From the NCBI GenBank assembly GCA_947447985.1, contig CANFLX010000012.1, positions 1 to 64,000 of the forward strand: DNA of 64,000 bases. Reading direction: 5' to 3'. The notes below the pieces were generated by a model. The model was given only the letters and a program-made list of their open reading frames with translations, searched no databases and was not told the origin of the DNA. The DNA comes from Comamonadaceae bacterium. Lineage in GTDB: Bacteria > Pseudomonadota > Gammaproteobacteria > Burkholderiales > Burkholderiaceae_C. The position numbers and the translations under genes are program-made. This document shows positions 43,961-52,738 of the stretch, one piece after another; positions within the stretch are counted from its first letter, which is position 1, and each line of letters opens with the position of its first letter.

Positions 43961-45388
43961 TTAATTAAAGCGCACGTAGTCGAAGTCGACGCTTTGGCGG
44001 TTGATGCCCATGACCGGAGGGGCGATCCAGTTGGCAAATTTGCCTGGTTCTACGACGCGGCCCATGAGGCTGGCGACAAAGGCGCGGTCGCCACCGGAGG
44101 GCAGCCAGTTGTCCACCTGGGCGTTCCATTCGGACTGCGAGACCACACGGCCCTCGGGCGACACTTTGGCTGCAGCGAGTGCACCGATATTGCGGTGAAA
44201 GGCCTTGTGCGGCACTTTCAGGCGGAAGGGAATGCCCGCCTTGTCGATGACTTTGTTCCAGCGCTCCACACCACCAATGGAGTCCTTGATGTAGTCGTCG
44301 CGCAGCACTTCGTTCAGGGCGTTGAGCATGGGCACCTCTCGCTCCACCAGCTTGCCGTCCTGCACGCCCAGCACACGGTAGGTCTGGTTTTTGAGCACAT
44401 GGTCGTCGGTGCGTTTGCCTTCTTCATATCGGCCTTTGAGGCCGGTGGAATAAAAGGTGGCTGCGTTGCTGGACTCGTCAGCGCCAAACAGGTCAATCGT
44501 TACGCTGAAGTGGAAGTTCAGGTAGCGCTGGATGGTGGGCAGGTCGATCACACCGGCTGCGCGCAGGGTGCGCACATCGTCGGTCTTGAGCTCGTTCATC
44601 GCGGCGCAGGTGCGCTGAATGACACGGCTGATGCCGGACTCGCCCACAAACATGTGGTGCGCCTCTTCGGTCAGCATGAACTTGGTGGTGCGTGCCAGGG
44701 GGTCAAAGCTGCTTTCAGCCAATGCGCAGAGCTGGAACTTGCCGTCGCGGTCGGTGAAGTAAGTGAACATGAAAAAGCTCAGCCAGTCCGGCGTTTCTTC
44801 GTTGAAGGCTTGCAGGATGCGGGGGTTGTTTTCCTGGCCGCTGCGGCGCTCCAGAAGTGCCTCGCCTTCTTCGCGGCCATCACGACCGAAGTGCTTGTGC
44901 AGCAGGTAAACCATGGCCCACAGGTGGCGGCCTTCTTCCACATTGATTTGGTACAAATTGCGCAGGTCGTACATGCTGGGCGCGGTCAGACCGAGGTGGC
45001 GCTGTTGCTCCACGGATGCGGGTTCGGTGTCGCCTTGCGTGACGATGATGCGACGCAGGTTGGCGCGGTATTCGCCAGGAACATCTTGCCAGGCGGCCTC
45101 GCCCTTGTGGTCGCCGAAATGGATTTTGCGGTCGGCCTCGCCAGGGTTCAAAAACACGCCCCAACGGTAGTCGCGCATCTTGATGTGGCCAAACTGCGCC
45201 CAGCCCTGGGGGTCCACGCTCACGGCAGTGCGCAGGTAAATCTCAGACTCGGTGCTGCCGGTCGGGCCCATGTCGTCCCACCAGCTCAAAAAGTTGGGTT
45301 GCCACTGTTCGAGTGCGCGCTGCAATGTGCGGTCTTCGCTCAGGTTGACGTTGTTGGGGATCTTGTCGCTGTAATTCATGGATGTCAT
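43961..45388 (-). CDS. boxB: benzoyl-CoA 2,3-epoxidase oxygenase component BoxB
   Basis: 475-residue class I di-iron oxygenase forming 2,3-epoxybenzoyl-CoA. Iron-ligand motifs are visible as EEGRH at 151-155 and EEAHH at 241-245, with acidic residues in FTDRDGKFQL near 211-220. Numbering agrees within a couple of residues with what I recall for the Azoarcus enzyme. The start at 45388 has a GGAG-type site (tGGGAGGct on the coding strand). It lies between boxC and boxA. Confidence 0.96.
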   Translation of the reverse strand: MTSMNYSDKIPNNVNLSEDRTLQRALEQWQPNFLSWWDDMGPTGSTESEIYLRTAVSVDPQGWAQFGHIKMRDYRWGVFLNPGEADRKIHFGDHKGEAAWQDVPGEYRANLRRIIVTQGDTEPASVEQQRHLGLTAPSMYDLRNLYQINVEEGRHLWAMVYLLHKHFGRDGREEGEALLERRSGQENNPRILQAFNEETPDWLSFFMFTYFTDRDGKFQLCALAESSFDPLARTTKFMLTEEAHHMFVGESGISRVIQRTCAAMNELKTDDVRTLRAAGVIDLPTIQRYLNFHFSVTIDLFGADESSNAATFYSTGLKGRYEEGKRTDDHVLKNQTYRVLGVQDGKLVEREVPMLNALNEVLRDDYIKDSIGGVERWNKVIDKAGIPFRLKVPHKAFHRNIGALAAAKVSPEGRVVSQSEWNAQVDNWLPSGGDRAFVASLMGRVVEPGKFANWIAPPVMGINRQSVDFDYVRFN

Positions 45389-45449
45389 GGGAGGCTCCAG
45401 GGCGTTAAAAGTGAGTCAGTGAAAGAGTGGAGTGAACGGGGAAAAGTAC

Positions 45450-47105
45450 TTAGACGCGGTTCCAGTCAAAGGCAGCGCGTTCGCCTTTGCCGTAGACCTT
45501 GAGGGCGCCTTTTTCGCCCACGGCGTTGGGGCGTTGGAAGATCCAGTTTTGCCATGCGGTCAGGCGGCCAAACACGCGTGTCGCCATGGTCTCCACGCCG
45601 TTAAAGCGCAGATTGGCTTCCATGCCCGTCAGGGCGTCGGGGGACATGGAAACGCGCTCTTCGATGGCAATGCGCACCTCGTCGGTCCAGTCGATGTCAT
45701 CCGGGTTGGCCGTAACCAGGCCCAGGGCAAATGCCGCATCCGCATCCAGCGCTTGGCCTTTTGCAGCCGCAATTGCGTCGAGCGGCGCTTGTTCGCCATA
45801 AAAGCGGCGCGCCAGGCGGGTCTGGTTGGTGGCCATGGGGTACAAAGAAAAGTTGACATCGCTCACGGTGATGCGGGGAGACGCAGCCTCGTCGTCGGGC
45901 AGCATCAGTTGGTAGCTGCGGTCGCAGGCCAAAGCCAGCTCCAGAAAGGTTCCAGCGAAGCAGGAGCCTGCTTCGATGAGCGCAAAAAGGCTGCGCGAGG
46001 ACACGTCCAGGCGGCTCAAGGTGCGGCGCAGCAGGCCCGTGGTTTCGCGCACCAGCCAATGGTTCTGGTGCGCCAGCAGCGTGGCGTCCATGGCCAAAAC
46101 CGCACTGGATTCACCCTCGGTCTTGATCAACCAGGTACCGATCTCGTTTTCGTTGGTGCGCATCAGCAGGATGGCGTCTTCGAGTTCGCGCGCCAGTACC
46201 AGCGGGTACCAGTGGGAGCCCGCAGCTTCAATCTCAGCAACGTTGGCTGGCTGCGCGCCGCTGGGGGCATGCACGGTAAATACGGCGGTGCGCTTAGCGC
46301 GGTCGATGTCGACCTTCACATGGCTGTAGTGAATGGCATCGGCGCTGAAGCTGCGTTGCAGGGGGGTCAGGGATACGCCTTTGCCATCGGCAGGGCGGTC
46401 GCTTTGGGAGGCCAACTCAAGAGCGCGGGCTTGCACGCGGGCAGCAAAGTCTGCGGGGCGCACGGTTTCGTCCACCAAGCGCCAGTCCACGGCTTTTTTG
46501 CCACGCACGCCTTCAACGCTGGTGCAAAACAGGTCTGCCAGATCGTGGCGCACTTTGCGCTTGTCGGTTACACGTGTCAGGCCACCGGTGCCGGGAAGCA
46601 CGCCCAGCAAAGGCACTTCGGGCAAGCTCACGGCACTGGAGCGGTCGTCCACCAAAATGATTTCGTCGCAAGCCAGGGCCAATTCGTAGCCCCCGCCAGC
46701 GCAGGCTCCGTTGACCGCTGCCAGGAACTTCAGGCCGCTGTGGGCCGAAGAGTCTTCCAGGCCGTTGCGGGTTTCGTTGGTGAATTTGCAAAAGTTCACT
46801 TTCCAGGCGTGGCTGCTGACACCCAGCATGAAGATGTTGGCGCCGGAGCAAAACACTTTGTCCTTGGCGCTGGTGATGACCACGGTGCGGACTTCAGGGT
46901 GCTCAAAGCGGATGCGCTGAATGGCGTCGTTCAATTCAATGTCCACCCCCAGGTCATAGCTGTTCAGCTTGAGTTTGTAGCCAGGGCGCAGACCTGCGTT
47001 TTCGTCAAAGTCGGCTTTCAGGGTGGCAACGGCGCCGTCAAAACTGAGTTTCCAATGCTTGTAGTCGGCAGGCTGGGTTTCGTAACTAACGGCTGGGGAT
47101 GACAT
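45450..47105 (-). CDS. boxC: 2,3-epoxybenzoyl-CoA dihydrolase BoxC
   Basis: 551-residue double-crotonase protein that opens the epoxide ring to 3,4-dehydroadipyl-CoA semialdehyde and formate. Features include VVITSAKDKVFCSGANIFML, VNGACAGGGYELALACDEI, and the BoxC-type C-terminal half with SLFALIEAGSCFAGTFLELALACDRSY. Start ATG 47105 with AGGAG about 8 bases upstream. First structural gene after boxR in the minus-strand operon, with its own promoter region at 47128-47201. Confidence 0.96.
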   Translation of the reverse strand: MSSPAVSYETQPADYKHWKLSFDGAVATLKADFDENAGLRPGYKLKLNSYDLGVDIELNDAIQRIRFEHPEVRTVVITSAKDKVFCSGANIFMLGVSSHAWKVNFCKFTNETRNGLEDSSAHSGLKFLAAVNGACAGGGYELALACDEIILVDDRSSAVSLPEVPLLGVLPGTGGLTRVTDKRKVRHDLADLFCTSVEGVRGKKAVDWRLVDETVRPADFAARVQARALELASQSDRPADGKGVSLTPLQRSFSADAIHYSHVKVDIDRAKRTAVFTVHAPSGAQPANVAEIEAAGSHWYPLVLARELEDAILLMRTNENEIGTWLIKTEGESSAVLAMDATLLAHQNHWLVRETTGLLRRTLSRLDVSSRSLFALIEAGSCFAGTFLELALACDRSYQLMLPDDEAASPRITVSDVNFSLYPMATNQTRLARRFYGEQAPLDAIAAAKGQALDADAAFALGLVTANPDDIDWTDEVRIAIEERVSMSPDALTGMEANLRFNGVETMATRVFGRLTAWQNWIFQRPNAVGEKGALKVYGKGERAAFDWNRV

Positions 47106-47127
47106 GAACCAATGCTCCTAAGGGTTA

Positions 47128-47201
47128 TGCACAAAAATGCACTTTTGAATGATGACGCATCATAGTGCATGTTTTGAAACAAGGTCAAGCATTTTTTTGC
47201 A
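47128..47201 (-). promoter_or_regulatory. boxC promoter with TGCA operator elements
   Basis: On the minus strand, TTGACC (47183-47188) and TATGAT (47159-47164) stand 18 bases apart, a good sigma70-type promoter giving a start near 47152. TGCA occurs at 47128-47131 and 47138-47141 (six bases between), at 47166-47169 inside the spacer, and at 47198-47201 next to the -35 box. As I recall, BzdR, a paralogue of BoxR, binds TGCA direct repeats with six-base spacing. Repression relieved by benzoyl-CoA is therefore the likely control. Confidence 0.65.
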
Positions 47202-47207
47202 TTTTTT

Positions 47208-48149
47208 TCAAGTGTGCAAATGCAGGCCCTGGCGCACAGTGTGGCGCAACAAGTCAAAGGTCGCGTCCAAGCCTTGTGTGCTGGTGTTCACGCGCAGTTG
47301 TGCCTTGGAATAAAAGGGGGCGCGGCCCGTCAGAATCCCCTTGAGGTCTTCCATCGCTTCCTTGCTCGCCGCCATGGGGCGCATATCGCCTTGGGCAATG
47401 ACGCGGTGCATATGGTCTTCTGGCGCGGCCTGCAGCCAGACGGTGGTGCAGTGCGCCAGCAGCAAGTTGAAACTCGCCGGGTCTGACACCAGACCGCCGG
47501 GCGTCGCAATCACCGCTTCGGGGTAAATTTGAATGCTTTCTTCGAGCGCCCGGCGCTCATAGCGGCGGTAGGCGCTCACGCCATACAGCGCCTGGATTTC
47601 GGCCACGCTGCAGCCTGCAAATTTTTCGATCTCTTGGCTCAGTTCTACGAAGGGAAAGCCCAGGTCTTGCGCCAGCATCTTGCCCAGTGTGGACTTGCCT
47701 GCGCCGCGCAAACCGATCAGTGCCACCCGGGGGCTGAGGGCGGCATTGCCGCCGCCTGTACCCAGCATTTCGCCGATGGCGACGCGCACTTTTTGCAAGG
47801 TTGCGTCGTCGCGTTGCTCCAGCATTTCACGGATCAAAAGCCACTCAGGCGAAGAGGTGGTCACATCCCCAATCAGCTCACTCAGTGTGCATTGCAGCGC
47901 ATTGGCCACCTGCAGCATGACCAGCAGTGAGGCGTTGCCCAAACCGTATTCCATATTGGCCAAATGCCGTTCGGAAACATCGGCGGCCAGCGCCAGCGCC
48001 TTTCGCGTCATGCCCCGGCGCGAGCGCAAAGCACTCACGCGCGCGCCCAAAGCGACCAGGAAAGGGTGTTTGCCGGGGGCCGGCGCAGACTCGGTTTCCG
48101 AGGGGGTGATCGGTGTTAACCCTGATTTATGCAATATAGTGCTTGACAT
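47208..48149 (-). CDS. boxR: BoxR-type transcriptional regulator (XRE HTH plus shikimate-kinase-like domain)
   Basis: 313 residues from ATG 48149. An N-terminal XRE helix-turn-helix (LGARVSALRSRRGMTRKALA, about 33-95) is joined to a shikimate-kinase-like effector domain with a P-loop GLRGAGKST at 146-154. This fusion is the hallmark of BzdR/BoxR, which use benzoyl-CoA as inducer and repress the benzoate genes. It is divergent from the DUF4863-boxD-ligase operon and upstream of boxC, well placed to control both. Confidence 0.93.
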   Translation of the reverse strand: MSSTILHKSGLTPITPSETESAPAPGKHPFLVALGARVSALRSRRGMTRKALALAADVSERHLANMEYGLGNASLLVMLQVANALQCTLSELIGDVTTSSPEWLLIREMLEQRDDATLQKVRVAIGEMLGTGGGNAALSPRVALIGLRGAGKSTLGKMLAQDLGFPFVELSQEIEKFAGCSVAEIQALYGVSAYRRYERRALEESIQIYPEAVIATPGGLVSDPASFNLLLAHCTTVWLQAAPEDHMHRVIAQGDMRPMAASKEAMEDLKGILTGRAPFYSKAQLRVNTSTQGLDATFDLLRHTVRQGLHLHT

Positions 48150-48208
48150 GGCAAAACCATCGAAGTATCTTTCGCATGCAGAATAATTCATTTTCACAAA
48201 AATCACAA
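48130..48208. promoter_or_regulatory. overlapping divergent promoters of boxR and the DUF4863-boxD operon
   Basis: Plus strand: TTGACA (48143-48148), 17-base spacer, TATCTT (48166-48171). Minus strand: TTGTGA (complement of 48203-48208), 17-base spacer, TATTCT (complement of 48180-48185). The two -10 boxes are only 8 bases apart and the plus-strand -35 overlaps the boxR start codon. TGCA lies at 48130-48133 and at 48177-48180, the latter between the two -10 boxes within the palindrome GCATGC. One bound BoxR could block both promoters. Confidence 0.65.
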
Positions 48209-48227
48209 GCCAATTGGACAAGCGAGC

Positions 48228-48704
48228 ATGCCTTTTACCTCTTCCATCGCCGAATTTCGCGACCACCTCGCACAGGTGTGTGCACCCTTGGCGGGCAAGG
48301 CGATCAATACCGAATTGGCGGACTGGCTCAATGCCGAACACGGCGTCGGCAGCAGCACCTATGCCACCTTGCAGGCCGATTGCCAGCGCGGTGTTGCCGA
48401 AGGCTGGCTGTGCAGCCGCGAAGGCGGCGGCATTCGTTATGGCCGCATCTTCAAGGCCGCTGAAGATTTGCATCGCTTTTCCGTCGATGTGGTGGACATG
48501 GAAAACATCGCAGGTCCGCACCACGTCCACCCCTTGGGTGAAATTGACCTGATCATGCCCATTGCGGGGGATGCCTTGTTTGACGGCCACCCAGCGGGTT
48601 GGATGGTCTGCCCCCCCGGCTCCGCCCACCGCCCCACGGTGAGCCAGGGCCGCGCCCTGGTCTTGTATTTGTTGCCCGAGGGTGAGATCGCTTTTACCCG
48701 CTAA
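48228..48704 (+). CDS. DUF4863 family protein
   Basis: 158 residues, soluble, with a C-terminal cupin-like stretch (GPHHVHPLGEIDLIMPIAGD, then GWMVCPPGSAHRPTV) containing histidines suited to metal binding. From memory the family includes 4-hydroxylaminobenzoate lyase, and members often accompany box genes. It is the first gene of the divergent operon, 40 bases before boxD. Its role in benzoyl-CoA metabolism is unknown to me. Confidence 0.72.
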   Translation: MPFTSSIAEFRDHLAQVCAPLAGKAINTELADWLNAEHGVGSSTYATLQADCQRGVAEGWLCSREGGGIRYGRIFKAAEDLHRFSVDVVDMENIAGPHHVHPLGEIDLIMPIAGDALFDGHPAGWMVCPPGSAHRPTVSQGRALVLYLLPEGEIAFTR

Positions 48705-48744
48705 ACCCTTTGTCCTTGACCCACCTTCGACCCGAGATTTCCCC

Positions 48745-50316
48745 ATGACAGAACTGCTTCCCAACTATTTCGGCGGCCAGTGGTCGCATGGCACCGGTGC
48801 CGGCAGCACCCTGCTGGACCCGGTGCTGGGCACACCGCTGGTGCGGGTAGACGCCACAGGCCTGGACCTGGCCGCAGGCTTTGCCTTCGCCAGAGACGTG
48901 GGCGGCGCAGCCTTGCGCGCCCTGAGTTACCGGGAGCGCGCAGCCATGCTGGGCGCAGCTGTCAAAGTGCTGCAAGCCCATCGAGACAGCTATTACGACA
49001 TTGCCACGGCCAATAGCGGCACCGTCAAGAACGACTCCGCCGTGGACATCGACGGCGGCATCTTCACACTGGGCACCTATGCCAAATTGGGCGAGTCTCT
49101 GGGTGAGCGCCAGCACCTGGTAGACGCCGACATGGTGCGCCTTGGCAAAGAGCCCTTGTTTCAGTCGCAGCACGTGCTGGTGCCCACGCGCGGTGTGGCT
49201 TTGCTGATCAATGCCTTCAATTTCCCATCCTGGGGATTGTGGGAAAAAGCCGCGCCTGCGCTGCTCTCGGGCGTGCCGGTCATCGTCAAACCTGGCACTG
49301 CCACTGCCTGGCTGACCCAGCGCATGGTGCAGGACGTCGTGAATGCAGGTATTTTTCCGCCGGGTGCCTTGTCGGTGGTGTGCGGCAGCTCGGCGGGGCT
49401 GCTCGACGCATTGCAACCCTTGGATGTGCTGTCGTTTACCGGGTCGGCCGAGACCGCTCACACGGTGCGTTCGCATGCTGCAGTCGCCCAGCACTCGGTG
49501 CGCGTCAACATCGAGGCTGACAGCCTCAACTCCGCCTTTTTGCTGCCCGGCGAGGACGCCAACAGCGAATCCTTTGGATTGCTGGTGAAAGAAGTGGTGC
49601 GCGAGATGACGGTCAAGTCCGGCCAAAAGTGCACCGCCATTCGCCGCATCTTTGTGCCGCAGGCTTTGTATGACACTGCCGCCCAGGCGATTGGCGCACG
49701 CCTGTCGACCATCACGGTGGGCAACCCCCGCAACGACACGGTGCGCATGGGGTCGCTGGTGAGTCGGGCCCAGTTGCAATCGGTGCGCCAAGGTTTGCAA
49801 ACGCTGCAAGCCCAGACCGCCACTTTGTACGATGGTGCCAACACCGCCTTGGTCGATGCCGATCCCGCAATCGCTTGTTGCGTCGGTCCTGCGCTTTTGG
49901 GCGCACGCAATGCCGATGCGGCTGACATGGTGCATGCGATGGAGGTGTTTGGCCCGGTTGCGACTCTGTTGCCTTACCGAAGCAGCGACCATGCCTTGGA
50001 ACTGATTCGCCGCGGCCAAGGCTCTTTGGTGGCATCGATTTACGGCAGCGACCCGCAAACGCTGGCCCATGCTGCGCTGGCACTGGCCGACAGCCACGGC
50101 CGGGTGCATTGCATTTCACCCGACGTGGCGTCCTCGCACACCGGCCACGGTAACGTCATGCCCCAATCGCTGCACGGCGGCCCTGGCCGCGCGGGCGGTG
50201 GTGAGGAACTAGGTGGCTTGCGCGCGCTGGGCTTTTACCACCGCCGCAGTGCGGTGCAGGCCAGTACCCGTGTGTTGAATTTGCTGCGCGACAGCGACGC
50301 AGCGCCCACCGTCTAA
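48745..50316 (+). CDS. boxD: 3,4-dehydroadipyl-CoA semialdehyde dehydrogenase BoxD
   Basis: 523-residue NADP-dependent aldehyde dehydrogenase. Catalytic cysteine C296 lies in KSGQKCTAIRR and the general-base glutamate near E257 in VNIEADSLNS; FTGSAETAH is the cofactor-binding turn. The N-terminal region is like that of the PaaZ/BoxD group. ATG 48745 (MTELLPNYFGGQW) is chosen; the frame is open further upstream inside the previous gene. It oxidises the BoxC product to 3,4-dehydroadipyl-CoA. Confidence 0.92.
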   Translation: MTELLPNYFGGQWSHGTGAGSTLLDPVLGTPLVRVDATGLDLAAGFAFARDVGGAALRALSYRERAAMLGAAVKVLQAHRDSYYDIATANSGTVKNDSAVDIDGGIFTLGTYAKLGESLGERQHLVDADMVRLGKEPLFQSQHVLVPTRGVALLINAFNFPSWGLWEKAAPALLSGVPVIVKPGTATAWLTQRMVQDVVNAGIFPPGALSVVCGSSAGLLDALQPLDVLSFTGSAETAHTVRSHAAVAQHSVRVNIEADSLNSAFLLPGEDANSESFGLLVKEVVREMTVKSGQKCTAIRRIFVPQALYDTAAQAIGARLSTITVGNPRNDTVRMGSLVSRAQLQSVRQGLQTLQAQTATLYDGANTALVDADPAIACCVGPALLGARNADAADMVHAMEVFGPVATLLPYRSSDHALELIRRGQGSLVASIYGSDPQTLAHAALALADSHGRVHCISPDVASSHTGHGNVMPQSLHGGPGRAGGGEELGGLRALGFYHRRSAVQASTRVLNLLRDSDAAPTV

Positions 50317-50328
50317 GGAGACCCGTCC

Positions 50329-51924
50329 ATGCCAACTACCAGCACTGCCGGCCCCGACAGCGCCCATTTCAATTTCACGCAGTACCTGCTGGACTGCAAT
50401 GCGCAGCGACCAGACAAGCTGGCGTTTGTTGATGACCAGGGCACTTTGTCGTATGGCGCATTGGCACAGCGTGTGCGGGCGGTTGCCGGGGCCTTGCTCG
50501 GAAGCGGTGTGCACCGGGAAGAGCGCGTCTTCCTGTTGATGCAGGACTGCAACGATTGGCCCAGCGTGTTTCTGGGTGCCATGTACGCCGGAGTCGTACC
50601 GGTGGCGGTCAACACCTTGCTCACGGCGGATGATTACGCCTACATGTTGCAAAAAAGCCGCTCGCAGGTGGCATTGGTCTCACAGGCATTGCTACCGGTA
50701 TTGCAGCAGGCATTGGACCAAGCCCAGGCGCATGGCGGGCATGAAGTGCGACAGGTTGTGGTCGCCAACCCGCAGGCTGCATTGCCTGCGGGTGTACTGG
50801 CTTTGGACGAATTTTTGGCAGCGCACAGACCCTTGGCGCAGTGCGCCGACACCGGCGCCGACGACCCTGGTTTCTGGTTGTTTTCTTCGGGCTCCACGGG
50901 TCGGCCCAAGGCCACCGTGCACAGCCAGGTCAACCCTTACTGGACGGCCACGCTCTATGGTCAACAGGTGCTGGCGCTGACCGAACACGATGTGTGCTTT
51001 TCGGCAGCCAAGCTGTTTTTTGCCTATGGCTTGGGCAATGCGCTGAGTTTTCCGCTGAGTGTGGGAGCCACCACGCTGCTGATGGCCGAGCGGCCCACGC
51101 CCGACGCAGTGTTCAAACGCTGGCGTGGCCAGGTCGGTGGCCTGCAACCCACGGTGTTTTTTGGCGCGCCCACCGGATTCGCGGGCATGCTGGCTGCGCC
51201 CGGCCTGCCCGCGCGCAGCGAGGTGCGCTTGCGCCTGGTGTCCTCGGCTGGCGAGGCGCTGCCCAGCGAGTTGGGTCAGCGCTTTCATGCGCACTTTGGG
51301 GTGGACATCATTGATGGCATTGGCTCCACAGAGATGCTCCATATTTACCTGTCCAATCTGCCAACGCGGGTGCGCTACGGCAGCACGGGCTGGCCAGTGC
51401 CGGGCTACGAACTCTCGCTGCGCGGTGACGACGGCCAAGCGGTGGCAGATGGCGAAGTGGGCGACCTGTTCATCCAAGGCCCCAGCGCGGCGCTGATGTA
51501 CTGGGGTAACCGCGAAAAAACCTGCGAAACCTTCCAAGGCAGCTGGACACGCAGCGGCGACAAATACGTACGCAACGAGGACGGCAGTTACACCTACAGC
51601 GGTCGCAGCGACGACATGCTCAAGGTCAGCGGCATCTATGTGTCGCCCTTTGAGGTGGAGTCCACACTGGTGCAGCACCCCGCGGTGCTGGAGGCTGCCG
51701 TGATTGGTGCGCCGGACAGTGACGGCTTGACCAAAACACGGGCCTATGTGGTGTGCAAACCCGGCATGACGCTGCAAGCGGATGAACTCAAGGCCTTTGT
51801 CAAAGACCGCCTGGCGCCTTACAAATACCCGCGGGTGATTGAGTTCGTCGACGAATTGCCCAAAACCGCGACCGGCAAGATCCAGCGCTTCAAGCTGCGC
51901 GAACGGGCGGCCCTGAATCCATGA
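50329..51924 (+). CDS. bclA: benzoate-CoA ligase
   Basis: 531-residue ANL-superfamily ligase that activates benzoate to benzoyl-CoA with ATP. The P-loop FSSGSTGRPKATVH (185-198), SSAGEALPSELGQRF, the GIGSTEMLHIYLSN block and the C-terminal catalytic lysine K517 (KTATGKIQRFKL) are complete, and the sequence looks like the benzoate-CoA ligase family rather than acetate or fatty acid ligases. A GGAG site precedes the start by 8 bases. The stop overlaps the hydrolase gene (ATGA). Confidence 0.94.
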   Translation: MPTTSTAGPDSAHFNFTQYLLDCNAQRPDKLAFVDDQGTLSYGALAQRVRAVAGALLGSGVHREERVFLLMQDCNDWPSVFLGAMYAGVVPVAVNTLLTADDYAYMLQKSRSQVALVSQALLPVLQQALDQAQAHGGHEVRQVVVANPQAALPAGVLALDEFLAAHRPLAQCADTGADDPGFWLFSSGSTGRPKATVHSQVNPYWTATLYGQQVLALTEHDVCFSAAKLFFAYGLGNALSFPLSVGATTLLMAERPTPDAVFKRWRGQVGGLQPTVFFGAPTGFAGMLAAPGLPARSEVRLRLVSSAGEALPSELGQRFHAHFGVDIIDGIGSTEMLHIYLSNLPTRVRYGSTGWPVPGYELSLRGDDGQAVADGEVGDLFIQGPSAALMYWGNREKTCETFQGSWTRSGDKYVRNEDGSYTYSGRSDDMLKVSGIYVSPFEVESTLVQHPAVLEAAVIGAPDSDGLTKTRAYVVCKPGMTLQADELKAFVKDRLAPYKYPRVIEFVDELPKTATGKIQRFKLRERAALNP

Positions 51925-52727
51925 ACCTGAACGGTACGCACATCGCCCTGGACTGGGACGGCCAGCGCATCGCGCTGGAGTGCCAGTGGCTGCGCCCTGA
52001 AGGCGTAGCTGCGGGCCGCCCTTTGGTCGTGTTTTTGCACGAAGGCCTGGGCTCGGTTGCGATGTGGAAAGACTTTCCGATGCGCCTGTGTGACGCGCTG
52101 CACTGCCGGGGTTTGCTGCTGTCGCGCCCGGGCTACGGCCAGTCCACGCCCTTGGACGAAGGCACGCGCTGGGAGCCCGACTTTCTGGAACGCCAGGCCT
52201 TGGAGGTCTTGCCGGCTGCTTTGCAGGCTTTGGGCGTGGACGTGCGGGCACAGCCTTTGTGGCTTTTGGGTCATAGCGATGGCGCGTCCATTGCCCTTGT
52301 TTACGCTGCGGCCTTTCCCGGCCACGTGGCAGGCCTGGTGGCGCTGGCGCCCCACTGCTTTGTGGAAGATTGCACCGTGGAAAGCATTGCCGCGCTGCAG
52401 GCGCCAGCCGTTCGGGGGCCTCTGGTACAGCGCTTGGCGCGCTACCACAGCGCGCCAGAGCTGGTTTTTCAGGCCTGGAGCCGTATTTGGCTGGACCGCG
52501 CTTTCAGAGCGTGGTCAATTGCTGACAGAATCCCCCGCATCGGCTGTCCGGTGCTTGCAGTGCAAGGGCTGGATGACGAATACGGAAGTTTGGAACAAAT
52601 TCACAGTATTGCGCGTGCCTTGCCCGGTACGCGACTGATGGAACTAATCGCCTGTGGTCACTCGCCTCACCGCGATCAGCCGCAGGCCGTGATTGCAGCC
52701 GTAAACCGTTTGATGAACAACCATTAA
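51921..52727 (+). CDS. alpha/beta hydrolase
   Basis: 268 residues. The nucleophile elbow GHSDG places Ser119, the oxyanion region FLHEGLGSV is present, and a histidine at 247 (CGHSPHRDQP) and an aspartate in GLDDEYG complete a plausible triad. Start codon overlaps the ligase stop. In this setting it could be a thioesterase or an esterase releasing free benzoate from esters, but the substrate cannot be read from sequence. Confidence 0.85.
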   Translation: MNLNGTHIALDWDGQRIALECQWLRPEGVAAGRPLVVFLHEGLGSVAMWKDFPMRLCDALHCRGLLLSRPGYGQSTPLDEGTRWEPDFLERQALEVLPAALQALGVDVRAQPLWLLGHSDGASIALVYAAAFPGHVAGLVALAPHCFVEDCTVESIAALQAPAVRGPLVQRLARYHSAPELVFQAWSRIWLDRAFRAWSIADRIPRIGCPVLAVQGLDDEYGSLEQIHSIARALPGTRLMELIACGHSPHRDQPQAVIAAVNRLMNNH

Positions 52728-52738
52728 GGAGACCCACC

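Noticed and set aside
43397-47102. Two long plus-strand frames (701 and 556 codons) antisense to boxB and boxC
   Set aside because: boxB and boxC are certain from their motifs; the antisense frames show no recognisable protein features.
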